A stretch of 58,481 nucleotides of DNA from a virus: positions 1-58,481 of IMG/VR virus record IMGVR_UViG_3300009034_000043. One strand, written 5' to 3'. A program made the position numbers and the translations under genes. Shown here piece by piece: positions 51,957 to 58,481 of this stretch. Position 1 is the first letter of the stretch; every line of letters starts with the position of its first letter. Below the pieces are notes generated by a model. The model was not told where the DNA came from. It did no database searches and was given only the letters and a program-made list of their open reading frames with translations.

Positions 51957-52134
51957 TTTGTTGGTCACGCGGTTTGCTCGTACGGATTACTTTCGGTATG
52001 ACACGGAACGATTCCTTGCAATTGTCGCAATCGCATAGCACAGACTTCTTCAGTTGTACTTTCTGTTCATCTCCGATTAAGTCACCACAATACGGACAAT
52101 ACCGCACATCCATGTTCTGTTTCTCACCAGACAA
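51952..52134 (-). CDS. Zinc-ribbon protein
   Basis: About 60 residues with CPYCG (near 13) and CDNC (near 36). The start is uncertain: TTG 52134 follows a GGTGAT site inside the upstream gene; ATG 52113 and GTG 52143 are alternatives. Confidence 0.6.
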   Translation of the reverse strand: MSGEKQNMDVRYCPYCGDLIGDEQKVQLKKSVLCDCDNCKESFRVIPKVIRTSKPRDQQI

Positions 52135-52372
52135 ATCTATCACCCATTATGAACCGTCCAATATGTTCAAATGTTATTCCATCGCTGACTGTTATAGTCC
52201 AACCATTAACAACCACATAATCGCCAACCATGATTTGTATTAGTGCATGTGGTTCGCCAAGGTCCTTCCACCGCTTGTTAAAAAATTCAAAGACCTCTTT
52301 AGGTGTGCTATCAGCTGAGATAGCAACATCCAAGTGTCGCTCTTTTGTGTCAATATTATACTCCAAAATCAT
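52124..52372 (-). CDS. Small alpha/beta protein
   Basis: An 82-residue protein from ATG 52372. The ubiquitin-like order of strands and helix (TKERHLDVAISADSTPKEVFEFF) and the end GDYVVVNGWTITVSDGITFEHI suggest a small beta-grasp or YukD-like fold, but this is a weak impression. Confidence 0.5.
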   Translation of the reverse strand: MILEYNIDTKERHLDVAISADSTPKEVFEFFNKRWKDLGEPHALIQIMVGDYVVVNGWTITVSDGITFEHIGRFIMGDRFVW

Positions 52373-52517
52373 CTGGACCACTTCCTGGGTAACACGGACC
52401 TGTCACCCAACATTCGTAACAGAGTACAAGCTGACATACGTCACACACGTATTCATCATCTCTTACGGGCCTTTCACAATGCCCGCATTGTAATGCTCCT
52501 GCTTGTGCACTACTCAT
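52356..52517 (-). CDS. RING-like cysteine-rich microprotein
   Basis: A 53-residue frame, ATG 52517 to TAA 52356, first gene after the 52557 promoter. Cysteines and one histidine are spaced CGHC, CDVC, C, C, C, enough for two zinc ions in a treble-clef or RING-like arrangement, with an acidic end. Position directly behind a strong promoter supports expression. Confidence 0.65.
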   Translation of the reverse strand: MSSAQAGALQCGHCERPVRDDEYVCDVCQLVLCYECWVTGPCYPGSGPDDFGV

Positions 52518-52556
52518 TTCCACCCACCACTCATATTAATTCTACCCCCGTCTGGT

Positions 52557-52574
52557 TGTTCCCCATATATAAAT
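52557..52574 (-). promoter_or_regulatory. TATA promoter with GGGAACA element
   Basis: Minus-strand ATTTATATATGGGGAACA; the element differs from the others by one base before GGGAACA. ACGGGGG follows as at 48967. Initiation is expected near 52540, leaving a leader of about 25 nt. Confidence 0.75.
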
Positions 52575-52591
52575 CTTATGGTTACGGGTCA

Positions 52592-52798
52592 TCACATACG
52601 GATTGGGTCGTCGCCTAGGGGTACAGTAGACTTACGGTCTTTAGAACGTAAGGTTATGTACACACGGTTTAACTTGTCCACCTTTATGCTGACTTCAATC
52701 TTAAAGTCAGTCGAGTTGTATATATCGATACGTGGGACTTCACACTGTGGGTTAAACCCATCTTTCTCCATTGGGCTTAGGGTTGTTTTGAACTGCAT
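52592..52798 (-). CDS. Small beta-rich protein
   Basis: A 68-residue protein with alternating strands (FKIEVSIKVDKLNRVYITLRS), last gene of its operon just upstream of the 52557 promoter. Function unknown. Confidence 0.55.
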   Translation of the reverse strand: MQFKTTLSPMEKDGFNPQCEVPRIDIYNSTDFKIEVSIKVDKLNRVYITLRSKDRKSTVPLGDDPIRM

Positions 52799-53134
52799 CT
52801 AATCACCTCCTTTCTTAATCTTTGTCAGAAGAATCTTGGCCACATAACGTCCATACTCTTCCGCATTCTCTTCGAGAAGCTTTACAGCTTCATCAGTACG
52901 CTCTTCGGGGAAGTACGTACTGAATATCTCAAACAAGCACGCATGCGTTCGTGCCTTTTCGTCTCTCAGAAACTCCAGTGCTGTACGTACGAATTCCGCT
53001 AAGTGTTCAACGTTACAGAATTGTCCTAAGAGTCCTTGTCCTTTCTTAAGGTCGAATCGAAATAGTATGAAGCCAGGATTGTCCTCAGTTACTATCGCCA
53101 ACTCTTCTCCGCAGATTGCACATTCGTCACCCAT
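52799..53134 (-). CDS. Small protein with N-terminal CxxC
   Basis: ATG 53134 has GGAGGTGATAAT directly upstream, preferred over an in-frame ATG at 53152. The 111-residue product starts MGDECAICGEE, has further cysteines at about 40 and 68, and is otherwise helical. A partial treble-clef zinc site is possible. Confidence 0.65.
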   Translation of the reverse strand: MGDECAICGEELAIVTEDNPGFILFRFDLKKGQGLLGQFCNVEHLAEFVRTALEFLRDEKARTHACLFEIFSTYFPEERTDEAVKLLEENAEEYGRYVAKILLTKIKKGGD

Positions 53135-53138
53135 ATTA

Positions 53139-53399
53139 TCACCTCCTGACAAACTTTATCTCTTGGGGCTTGTGTGTTAACGTCCGTTCGTGCGCATTGA
53201 CATATACAGGGACTGTGCCGTGTAGCATTCTGAAATGCCCCTGTACTATTACGGTGTACTTGCACAGCGTGAAGTACTCTCCACACTTGTAACAGAAACA
53301 CCTTGGTCGTTCTCGACCGGGTGCTGGTTGCCACGTACACCATGTCTGGAAGTCAAACTTGTGTCCACAGAACGGACATATCGCATCTTTGGGGTTCAT
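53139..53399 (-). CDS. Zinc-ribbon protein
   Basis: An 86-residue protein with CPFCG (8-12) and CYKCG (36-40), and two additional cysteines. The C-terminal half is a basic beta strand region. GGAGGTGGTTAC precedes the ATG. Confidence 0.65.
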   Translation of the reverse strand: MNPKDAICPFCGHKFDFQTWCTWQPAPGRERPRCFCYKCGEYFTLCKYTVIVQGHFRMLHGTVPVYVNAHERTLTHKPQEIKFVRR

Positions 53400-53410
53400 G
53401 TAACCACCTC

Positions 53411-53686
53411 CTATCCAGTGCTTCCACTATCACTGTATCTGTACCATAAGTCACCACAATAATCGTCGGTTGAACTGCTCGTGCACATATACGCGTATAC
53501 ATGGACTGTTCTCATCCCTGGCGTATAGCGTACGCTCGTTATTCTTCCGTTCTCTATCACCCTGTAATGCACGTGTCCACAATTCGGGCATGTAATCTCA
53601 TGGTTACCATTTATGCTCCTGTCAAGCTCGAATCTGACCCGTCGGTCGCACCCATGACAAAAGAGCTGGTTGTCGTGTATGCTCAT
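53411..53686 (-). CDS. Zinc-ribbon protein with serine-rich tail
   Basis: A 91-residue protein with CHGC (10-13) and CPNCG (33-37), then beta strands and a serine/tyrosine-rich tail with two more cysteines. The ATG overlaps the stop of the 44-residue gene upstream. Confidence 0.6.
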   Translation of the reverse strand: MSIHDNQLFCHGCDRRVRFELDRSINGNHEITCPNCGHVHYRVIENGRITSVRYTPGMRTVHVYAYMCTSSSTDDYCGDLWYRYSDSGSTG

Positions 53687-53817
53687 CTCGTCCGTGCCTC
53701 CACGTCCGGACAGACATCCTCAGGGTTCATACCGATATCATGTTTCCGACATATGAACTCTTCTCTGTCATAGTGCTGGCAATTCCAGCACGAGGCATCC
53801 TCATGTACTACTTCCAT
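53683..53817 (-). CDS. Cysteine-rich microprotein
   Basis: A 44-residue frame, ATG 53817 to TGA 53683, with four cysteines in CWNCQHYD, FICRKHD and VCPD, a compact zinc site also seen in small phage proteins. GGAGGTGGTCCA precedes the ATG and ATGA overlap couples it to the next gene. Confidence 0.65.
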   Translation of the reverse strand: MEVVHEDASCWNCQHYDREEFICRKHDIGMNPEDVCPDVEARTR

Positions 53818-53828
53818 TGGACCACCTC

Positions 53829-54101
53829 CTAATCGAGCTCGCTGTAGTGGTGTGGGGGCTCGTCTGGCTGACGTTCATCACAGTCGTCACAGAACTCTTC
53901 GAGACATACTTCCTGGACCCACTTCAAAGTTCCCCCTTTGTCCATCTTGAGGATAAGGTCCAGCAAATCTCCAGTCGACGCGGCGTATACACTGCCACAC
54001 AATGTGCAGAAGTATTTGTCGCCTGTGTGCCAACGTCGGTGTGTCGTATAGAGTCGACAACGGAGACAGAACATCATGAGCCCCTTTGGGGGGTTGCTCA
54101 T
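53829..54101 (-). CDS. Zinc-ribbon protein
   Basis: A 90-residue protein with CLRC (12-15) and CTLCG (32-36), then a helix and a C-terminal CDDC in an acidic, histidine-containing tail. Part of the run of zinc microproteins. Confidence 0.6.
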   Translation of the reverse strand: MSNPPKGLMMFCLRCRLYTTHRRWHTGDKYFCTLCGSVYAASTGDLLDLILKMDKGGTLKWVQEVCLEEFCDDCDERQPDEPPHHYSELD

Positions 54102-54407
54102 CTAATTACCTCCTTGTTCGTCTTCCTGCATCGCAGCGAACATTTGAGCTAATGGTTTCATCGGGCACCCTTGACATCGTCGTAACGTCGCACCAACCAG
54201 TGTACCATAACCCCATAAAGCTACCAACAACTCATTGTCGTCATACTTCGCGAAGATATACTCCATCGTTCGGGTTATCTTGTCTACAATGTTGTGGTGG
54301 TCCCTGATATCGTCGATTATCTCTTCTCCACGCTCCTGCGTGATACCGAGTGCCTCGCTTATCATGTCCTTCGTGTGGTTGATTGTCACACGTACTTTCT
54401 TTTGCAT
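54102..54407 (-). CDS. Small helical protein
   Basis: A 101-residue protein from ATG 54407 with GGAGGTAGAT upstream. A helical region, TINHTKDMISEALGITQERGEEIIDDI (about 8-34), and two cysteines CQGC near 80. Function unknown. Confidence 0.55.
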   Translation of the reverse strand: MQKKVRVTINHTKDMISEALGITQERGEEIIDDIRDHHNIVDKITRTMEYIFAKYDDNELLVALWGYGTLVGATLRRCQGCPMKPLAQMFAAMQEDEQGGN

Positions 54408-54610
54408 CAATCTACCTCCTTGCAGATTATGTCTTTACCTAAGTGTCGCAAAGACCGGTTATAGTTCTGAAGCAAGTCGCTATCAAACTTACCATCTCTT
54501 GCGATATCGAGCTGTAGTTCAATAAAGAGTATGAACGCTAGCGTTAACCTTTTCATCGTCTCTGACAACTCTTCTACGTGGTGTACTAACTTATCCATTT
54601 GCTTATCCAC
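54407..54610 (-). CDS. Small helical protein
   Basis: A 67-residue protein from GTG 54610 with GGAGGTGATACT upstream. An amphipathic helix pair with one moderately hydrophobic stretch (LTLAFILFIELQL). Function unknown. Confidence 0.55.
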   Translation of the reverse strand: MDKQMDKLVHHVEELSETMKRLTLAFILFIELQLDIARDGKFDSDLLQNYNRSLRHLGKDIICKEVD

Positions 54611-54621
54611 AGTATCACCTC

Positions 54622-54828
54622 CTACTCTGTCATATCAAGGAACTTCCAGAACCCAGCCATGAATAGGGGTATAAAGAAGACAAACCCTATCAGGATGTTC
54701 ACGTTCGCCAAGTGCCACAATGGGGCTGGTATTGGACCGAACGCTGCTATGTTCATCTCTATGTATCCTACGATAAAGAAGATGATACCGGTAATGGTTG
54801 TCCCTTTAATGATGGTGTACTTGTCCAT
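54622..54828 (-). CDS. Two-span membrane protein
   Basis: A 68-residue protein with hydrophobic segments at about 10-30 and 43-62. It neighbours another two-span membrane protein. GGAGGTGAATCT precedes the ATG. Confidence 0.6.
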   Translation of the reverse strand: MDKYTIIKGTTITGIIFFIVGYIEMNIAAFGPIPAPLWHLANVNILIGFVFFIPLFMAGFWKFLDMTE

Positions 54829-54839
54829 AGATTCACCTC

Positions 54840-55061
54840 CTATTCAAGGAATGCACCGATTAGAGCTAATAGCAGACAAATTAGCATACCTGCAGCCCAT
54901 ATACGTAGTGCTCCAAATGGGAACCATACTACAAAGTCCCAAAGTGCTACTATTCCTGCAAGACAGATTATCGACCAGAAGAGGAGAAGCACACCGAACA
55001 CCATGAGCATGGTGACAGCTTTGTCTGCAAATGTCTCCCAGATATCTCTTATTAAGTCCAC
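54840..55061 (-). CDS. Two-span membrane protein
   Basis: A 73-residue protein from GTG 55061 with GGAGGTGATAAT upstream. Hydrophobic segments at about 18-42 and 53-70. With its neighbour it may form a membrane pair. Confidence 0.6.
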   Translation of the reverse strand: MDLIRDIWETFADKAVTMLMVFGVLLLFWSIICLAGIVALWDFVVWFPFGALRIWAAGMLICLLLALIGAFLE

Positions 55062-55072
55062 ATTATCACCTC

Positions 55073-55525
55073 CTAGTCGTCTGATGCTCTGAATCGTAAC
55101 TCACGCTCATCCATCGGGATACGAATCGTATCTCTATCACTGTACCATTTACCGTCGATGGTAGCCGACCAACCTGAGTTAACTCTGAATGTCCAATCGT
55201 CAATCTTTCGGAGTGGCATTGCATTACCGAACCCCGAATGTAACCATTTCTTTAGTATATCATGCCGTTCGAAGAAGTGCTTGATATCCTTGTATATCTC
55301 TTTGATGTCCTCTCTCTTTTTCTTCCCCGTATTAAGTCGCCCACGTAGTACGTCGATATCATATCCTCGCTCTTCCTTGATGTGGATTCGCTCTTTGAAG
55401 AGCTCTAGTTCCATTATTGCTCCCTCAAGCTCTACAATTCGTTCTTCGTAGTGCTCGAGCATTCCAAGTAGTGTATGGTGACTGAATTCTAAGTTTGTAA
55501 TTCTCTTGCCATGGTTGAGTATCAT
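55073..55525 (-). CDS. Coiled-coil protein with beta C-terminus
   Basis: ATG 55525 follows GGAGGTGATA. The 150-residue product has a long charged coiled coil (about 15-95) and a C-terminal beta domain (DDWTFRVNSGWSATIDGKWY). Function unknown. Confidence 0.6.
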   Translation of the reverse strand: MILNHGKRITNLEFSHHTLLGMLEHYEERIVELEGAIMELELFKERIHIKEERGYDIDVLRGRLNTGKKKREDIKEIYKDIKHFFERHDILKKWLHSGFGNAMPLRKIDDWTFRVNSGWSATIDGKWYSDRDTIRIPMDERELRFRASDD

Positions 55526-55527
55526 TA

Positions 55528-55950
55528 TCACCTCCGCATACCGAGTCCATCAACTAATCCGAGCAGCACACCTAGGGCCTTGCCAAACTCGCCTTTCTGT
55601 ATCCAATCGTTCACTCTCGTAAGCATCTCCTGTACATACTTGATTCTCGGATGGTTTTGCCTCCAGCTACTTATCTTGGCTTTGACGCCAAGCAAGTACC
55701 ATGATATCGCCTTCAGTTGCTGTATCTTCTTAGCTCGTGCCGCTCTCTCAATGCTCGACTGGGAGTCTATACACTCCCTTTCCAATTGTAGGATTTCTGC
55801 AGCTATAAAGCGCTGCCTGAAACCTTCGTCCTTCGGGTTTACTATTTGGTCAAACCACCATTGGAACTGCTTGTGGATAGGCCACTCACCAAACCCCTCT
55901 GGCGGTTTCTGTTCTATACCGATATATCTACCGGCTATTATGTGAGACAC
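55528..55950 (-). CDS. Helical protein
   Basis: A 140-residue helical protein with many aromatic and basic residues. GTG 55950 coincides with its own GGAGGTG site, so a start a few codons later is possible. Function unknown. Confidence 0.55.
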   Translation of the reverse strand: MSHIIAGRYIGIEQKPPEGFGEWPIHKQFQWWFDQIVNPKDEGFRQRFIAAEILQLERECIDSQSSIERAARAKKIQQLKAISWYLLGVKAKISSWRQNHPRIKYVQEMLTRVNDWIQKGEFGKALGVLLGLVDGLGMRR

Positions 55951-55953
55951 CTC

Positions 55954-56046
55954 CTATGGCCACACCATAGTCAGTATCCCCGCTAGAAATGTCATAGCGA
56001 CGGCGAATATACTATACAGTATGCACTTCCAATCCTCTTTAGACAT
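55954..56046 (-). CDS. Single-span membrane microprotein
   Basis: A 30-residue frame, ATG 56046 to TAG 55954, with a charged start (MSKEDWKC) and one membrane segment (ILYSIFAVAMTFLAGILTMV). It overlaps the previous stop and is followed by GGAGGTG of the next gene. A membrane effector peptide is possible. Confidence 0.5.
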   Translation of the reverse strand: MSKEDWKCILYSIFAVAMTFLAGILTMVWP

Positions 56047-56464
56047 ACGAAGCACACGCCGTCTTGTCCTTCACACATTGTGGCAAATACTTACATGCCG
56101 CACAACAACGGAGCAATGGCTTGCCCTCGTGGAATACACCACCAGGACTGAATGGCACAAAACTCCTTCCTCTGTGTGTCCCAGGGATGTCGTGGTAACA
56201 CCCACCTTCGACACAGTGAAAGTTGCCTTGTAGGTCTGGCCTTAAGAACAGACACTCACCAAGCTTTTTCATTGGTCCGTCTTTCCGCGGCTCAGGTCGT
56301 TTCATTTTAACACCTGCCTTCTTTACTATTACCTTGTTTGTCATCGCCATGAGTATGTACTCGGCGTTACAATCAGGGCAGACCACGAGATGGTTGACCC
56401 ATACGAAGCCAAGACGTGCAACTATGGGTCTTCCACATGTTGAACACTCAAAGCGCTTTTCCAT
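56039..56464 (-). CDS. Protein with two cysteine-rich zinc regions
   Basis: ATG 56464 has AAGTGAT upstream. The 141-residue product starts with a zinc ribbon CSTCG (7-11) and CPDC (29-32), a basic linker, then a cysteine-rich end (CLFL, HCVEGGC, CCAACKYLPQCVKDKTAC) that could hold two more metals or an iron-sulfur cluster. Confidence 0.65.
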   Translation of the reverse strand: MEKRFECSTCGRPIVARLGFVWVNHLVVCPDCNAEYILMAMTNKVIVKKAGVKMKRPEPRKDGPMKKLGECLFLRPDLQGNFHCVEGGCYHDIPGTHRGRSFVPFSPGGVFHEGKPLLRCCAACKYLPQCVKDKTACASYV

Positions 56465-56472
56465 AAAGAACA

Positions 56473-56799
56473 TCACTTATGCATCCGGTCTACTTGGTTC
56501 GAGAATATCCGTGTCAGGAGTATGAGTATCAAACGTTGTGCACCGTATGTCATACTAATAAGTCTAATAAAAGCATCGTCCTTATGTTCCTCAGCCATTG
56601 CTCTGAGCAAATCCCTCATAGCCTGCTCGTACATCTTGATATACTTGACTATCTCATCACGACTTGCAGTCATGAACTCTCTGGCTATCCTGAGTATCTC
56701 AGGGTCCGTCTCTCCCGTTGAACACTCATCACAACTAGCCATCGCCGTTGTTATCGTAGCACCGCATTTACACTTATTCGTTGGTATCTTGTTCAACAT
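56473..56799 (-). CDS. Small protein with CKC and CDEC zinc site
   Basis: ATG 56799 has GGAGGAGG upstream; the longer frame lacks a site. The 108-residue product has CKCG (10-13) and CDEC (23-26) then two long helices. It lies next to a long structured gap. Confidence 0.6.
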   Translation of the reverse strand: MLNKIPTNKCKCGATITTAMASCDECSTGETDPEILRIAREFMTASRDEIVKYIKMYEQAMRDLLRAMAEEHKDDAFIRLISMTYGAQRLILILLTRIFSNQVDRMHK

Positions 56800-56983
56800 T
56801 AGCCTCCTCCTGTTGCAACTTGTCGAGCTACACTGGGGCGTCGCGTCTGTCAAACGACTACCAATTGTGCACACGGTTGCTAATGGTACGGGATGAGCCT
56901 TTTGGTAGCGATGGGGAGCTCCCAGGGTCCGAACTGCAGGAAGCTTCTTTATAACTACAGTCCGGTATGTTCATACATCGCAG
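56800..56983 (-). other. Intergenic region, possible promoter
   Basis: No coding frame. Minus-strand TTATAAAG near 56948-56955 is a weak TATA candidate for the 56473 gene. A GGGAGCTCCC palindrome (56915-56924) lies downstream of it, and GATGAGCCTT at 56892-56901 is on the opposite strand to the genes. Confidence 0.35.
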
Positions 56984-57160
56984 TTACCGTGTTCTCCCGC
57001 CCAGTATAGTTTCTCGTCTTGCAACCTTCTCAGCTAACATTCGTTCACGTTGTATCTTCCGGAACTCCTTCAGCTGTTCCCGTTTTGCGATATCGTCAGC
57101 TTGTAGGCTTCCGGGTCTTGGTGTGCTTTTTCTTTTTCGACTCTTTCTTCGTTTTCCCAT
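56984..57160 (-). CDS. Small basic protein
   Basis: ATG 57160 has AAAGGAG nine bases upstream. The 58-residue product is strongly basic and helical (MGKRRKSRKRKS at the start). It overlaps the end of the preceding gene by 65 bases in another frame. Nucleic acid binding is likely. Confidence 0.5.
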   Translation of the reverse strand: MGKRRKSRKRKSTPRPGSLQADDIAKREQLKEFRKIQRERMLAEKVARRETILGGRTR

Positions 57161-57413
57161 CTTCGGGTTTCTCCTTTGACAGTTTTTGGAACTCTTCTCT
57201 TGATACACGGCGACGTCTCGTCTTGAAGCGCCCTCCGCTCCCAGCTTTGATTGTCGCCGACAGGTACTCATAAAACTTCTTCTTGCAAGCCTCCCGTATC
57301 TCCTCCTTACAATCCTCCCATTGTGGTTGGTTGCAAGCGAAGTAGCTTCCAAACGCAGGACACTTGCGCTCATACTTTTTGAGCATCTCAAGCTCTTCCC
57401 ATGTCTTCGGCAA
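57096..57413 (-). CDS. Small protein, basic C-terminus
   Basis: TTG 57413 follows GGTGATGAGCC, where the binding site and the GATGAGCCTT element overlap. The 105-residue product starts MPKTWEELEMLKKYE, has four cysteines at about 18-45 and a very basic tail. The first residues resemble the start of the 50610 winged-helix protein. Function unknown. Confidence 0.55.
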   Translation of the reverse strand: MPKTWEELEMLKKYERKCPAFGSYFACNQPQWEDCKEEIREACKKKFYEYLSATIKAGSGGRFKTRRRRVSREEFQKLSKEKPEDGKTKKESKKKKHTKTRKPTS

Positions 57414-57419
57414 GGCTCA

Positions 57420-57587
57420 TCACCCATGACGAATTTGTTTCGAGTATGTTGTAACATCCTGTAACAACGTTGCCGCATCTGCTACAAGTATGACTGCTTG
57501 TGCATGTAGCTGTCTTGAACGTTGCAACAATTGTTCAAGTGTCACAACAGGTGACGCTTTACTAAACTCTTCCTTCGTGACTGGCAT
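57420..57587 (-). CDS. Small helical microprotein
   Basis: A 55-residue frame, ATG 57587 to TGA 57420, with GGAGGTAGATATGA upstream. N-terminus MPVTKEEFSKAS resembles the starts of the 50610 and 57096 proteins, followed by a helical region. Its stop lies in the binding site of the next gene. Confidence 0.6.
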   Translation of the reverse strand: MPVTKEEFSKASPVVTLEQLLQRSRQLHAQAVILVADAATLLQDVTTYSKQIRHG

Positions 57588-57597
57588 TCATATCTAC

Positions 57598-57717
57598 CTC
57601 CTAAAGAAATGGGGCCGAGGCCCTTGAGTTGTGCAGGTAGTACATCAGCCGGACTTGTCTCGTGGTGCACAACGCCACTCAAACGAACGCCCTCCGGCAA
57701 ACCTATACTACATTCTG
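57598..57717 (-). other. Structured gap with terminator-like hairpin
   Basis: No coding frame is supported; a plus-strand frame across it is antisense. On the minus strand an 8-bp stem (57628-57635 with 57666-57673, GTTGTGCA/TGCACAAC) is followed by hairpin GGGCC-GA-GGCCC (57612-57623) and a T-rich stretch, ending at the binding site of the next gene. It looks like a folded leader or terminator. Confidence 0.45.
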
Positions 57718-57885
57718 CTACTCGAGGACCTCAACCGTGACTTTAACTCGTTGTGGTTGTTTGGACAGAGCATGCTTCTGAATGTACAAAGGCCCAATCT
57801 TCGGGACCGGCGCATCTTCCTGCAACCGGTACGTGTTCTTGGTGTCCTTTTCGAAGTTAAACTCTGCCTCAAATGAGTCAGTCAT
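57718..57885 (-). CDS. Small beta protein (tKNT-type viral microprotein)
   Basis: A 55-residue frame, ATG 57885 to TAG 57718, with TTGGAGGTAGGTAA upstream. It reads FEKDTKNTYRLQED, then PKIGPLYIQKHAL and RVKVTVEVLE, a small all-beta pattern that I recall from many tailed-virus genomes, where its function is unknown. Confidence 0.65.
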   Translation of the reverse strand: MTDSFEAEFNFEKDTKNTYRLQEDAPVPKIGPLYIQKHALSKQPQRVKVTVEVLE

Positions 57886-57951
57886 TTACCTACCTCCAAG
57901 TTTTACTCTACTCTGCGGCCGGTTCTTTCTTGCGTGGCGAAGTATCGGCCC

Positions 57952-57984
57952 ACGTTAGGACAACCGCATGCATAATCCTAACGT
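57952..57984. repeat. Perfect 9-bp inverted repeat
   Basis: ACGTTAGGA (57952-57960) and TCCTAACGT (57976-57984) are perfect inverse complements around a 15-base loop, in the 179-base gap between the last winged-helix gene and the 55-residue beta protein. It could be an operator or the stem of a structured leader. Confidence 0.6.
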
Positions 57985-58064
57985 TACGGGTGAATGAGAG
58001 GCTGTCAACCGGGTACTAATAAACCCGACCCAAGCTCCGAATCCACGGCACCACTCAGGACCTC

Positions 58065-58394
58065 TCAGGGTTTCCGCTTCGTCACACTAACCGGTGCGTA
58101 GTAGGCAGTTTTTCCGTCGTAGCCTTTCACAACTTTGTCCGCTCGTATTTTCGCAGTCAAACGACTGTATATTTCACTGTAATACATGCCGGGCTGCTTG
58201 CCCAATTTGGCTGCCGCTTCTCGGTAAGTGTCAATGATGAAGTCTGCAAGAATCTTATCTCGCAGTTCACCAATCGTGTATCCTTGTTCCTGGGCGTTGA
58301 ACCACTCCCAGAATTTGGGCCAGTCAACCTTGATTCCACCGCTCTCTGGTTTCTCGTCACTGAGTTGTTCAAAGGCATTTCGTTCAATTGGCAT
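58065..58394 (-). CDS. Winged-helix protein, viral paralogue family
   Basis: A 109-residue protein beginning MPIERNAFEQLSDEK, with GYTIGELRDKILADF (about 39-53), MYYSEIYSRLTAKIRADKVV and YDGKTAYYAPV, and a basic tail. It aligns over its full length with 50610-50927. Its ATG has AGGAGGTAAATAGGAAA upstream. As the first gene of the minus arm near the putative origin it is a candidate early regulator; its promoter lies at or beyond the window end. Confidence 0.75.
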   Translation of the reverse strand: MPIERNAFEQLSDEKPESGGIKVDWPKFWEWFNAQEQGYTIGELRDKILADFIIDTYREAAAKLGKQPGMYYSEIYSRLTAKIRADKVVKGYDGKTAYYAPVSVTKRKP

Positions 58395-58481
58395 TTTCCT
58401 ATTTACCTCCTATAACTTTGTCCATTGTCTGTCACCATACAATGGCATTTTATCTCATGTGAGCTTTATTGCGGTCTATTA

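Noticed and set aside
57631-57876. 81-residue plus-strand frame
   Set aside because: It is antisense to a well-supported 55-residue minus-strand gene and to a structured gap.

Overview
The window looks like the genome, or nearly the whole genome, of a tailed archaeal virus with a long non-contractile (siphovirus-type) tail. The archaeal reading rests on GGTGAT/GGAGGTGAT-type ribosome binding sites in front of most genes, TTTATATA-type TATA boxes, a family B DNA polymerase, an XPF-type nuclease, an archaeal-style ribbon-helix-helix protein and many tiny zinc-ribbon proteins. The caudoviral reading rests on large terminase, portal, prohead protease, HK97-type major capsid protein, gp10-like neck protein, tail tube, tail chaperone and an 898-residue tape measure. 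I found no integrase, tRNA, rRNA, CRISPR array or recognisable lysin. The host cannot be named from sequence alone; two radical SAM enzymes fit an anaerobic host.

Layout. (1) Positions 1-1351 are mostly non-coding and of unusual composition: a GC-rich block with three hairpins, bordered by copies of an AT-rich 11-mer, then an AT-rich stretch carrying one winged-helix gene on the minus strand. If the molecule is circular, this is the divergent region between the two arms and the best place for an origin or packaging signal. (2) Positions 1352-33541, plus strand, are one long late operon started by a strong TATA promoter: terminase, portal, protease/scaffold, decoration protein and capsid protein; then an inserted accessory block (membrane proteins, glycosyltransferase, two methyltransferases, sulfatase-like enzyme, two repeat-rich fibres); then neck, tail tube, chaperone, tape measure, two hub proteins with cysteine arrays, a radical SAM/SPASM enzyme, two very large adhesins, a phosphoesterase and a membrane protein. 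(3) A hairpin at 33543-33560 separates the convergent arms. (4) Positions 33569-48919, minus strand, hold replication and DNA modification: AAA+ helicase, XPF-like nuclease, two T-fold (QueD-family) proteins, FolE, QueE, RecB/Cas4-like nuclease, PolB, a DpdA-type guanine transglycosylase, a nucleotide-modification-associated protein, a RecA-like ATPase interrupted by a 70-nt insertion, a CysD-like PP-loop protein and a probable ssDNA-binding protein. (5) Positions 49043-58394, minus strand, are an early region of about thirty very small genes: winged-helix regulators, CxxC zinc proteins and one- or two-span membrane proteins, with structured non-coding gaps.

How it works together. FolE, QueD and QueE should make 7-carboxy-7-deazaguanine and the DpdA-type enzyme would place a 7-deazaguanine in viral DNA; no QueC is visible, so the final base may not be preQ0. 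At least four promoters share a TATA box followed at once by a GGGAACA element, suggesting one virus-specific regulatory circuit that links the late operon with early operons. The most unusual system is in the tail tip: two consecutive hub proteins each end in a 14-cysteine CxxxC array and are followed directly by a SPASM radical SAM enzyme, which reads as a virion-protein maturation system resembling RiPP biosynthesis.
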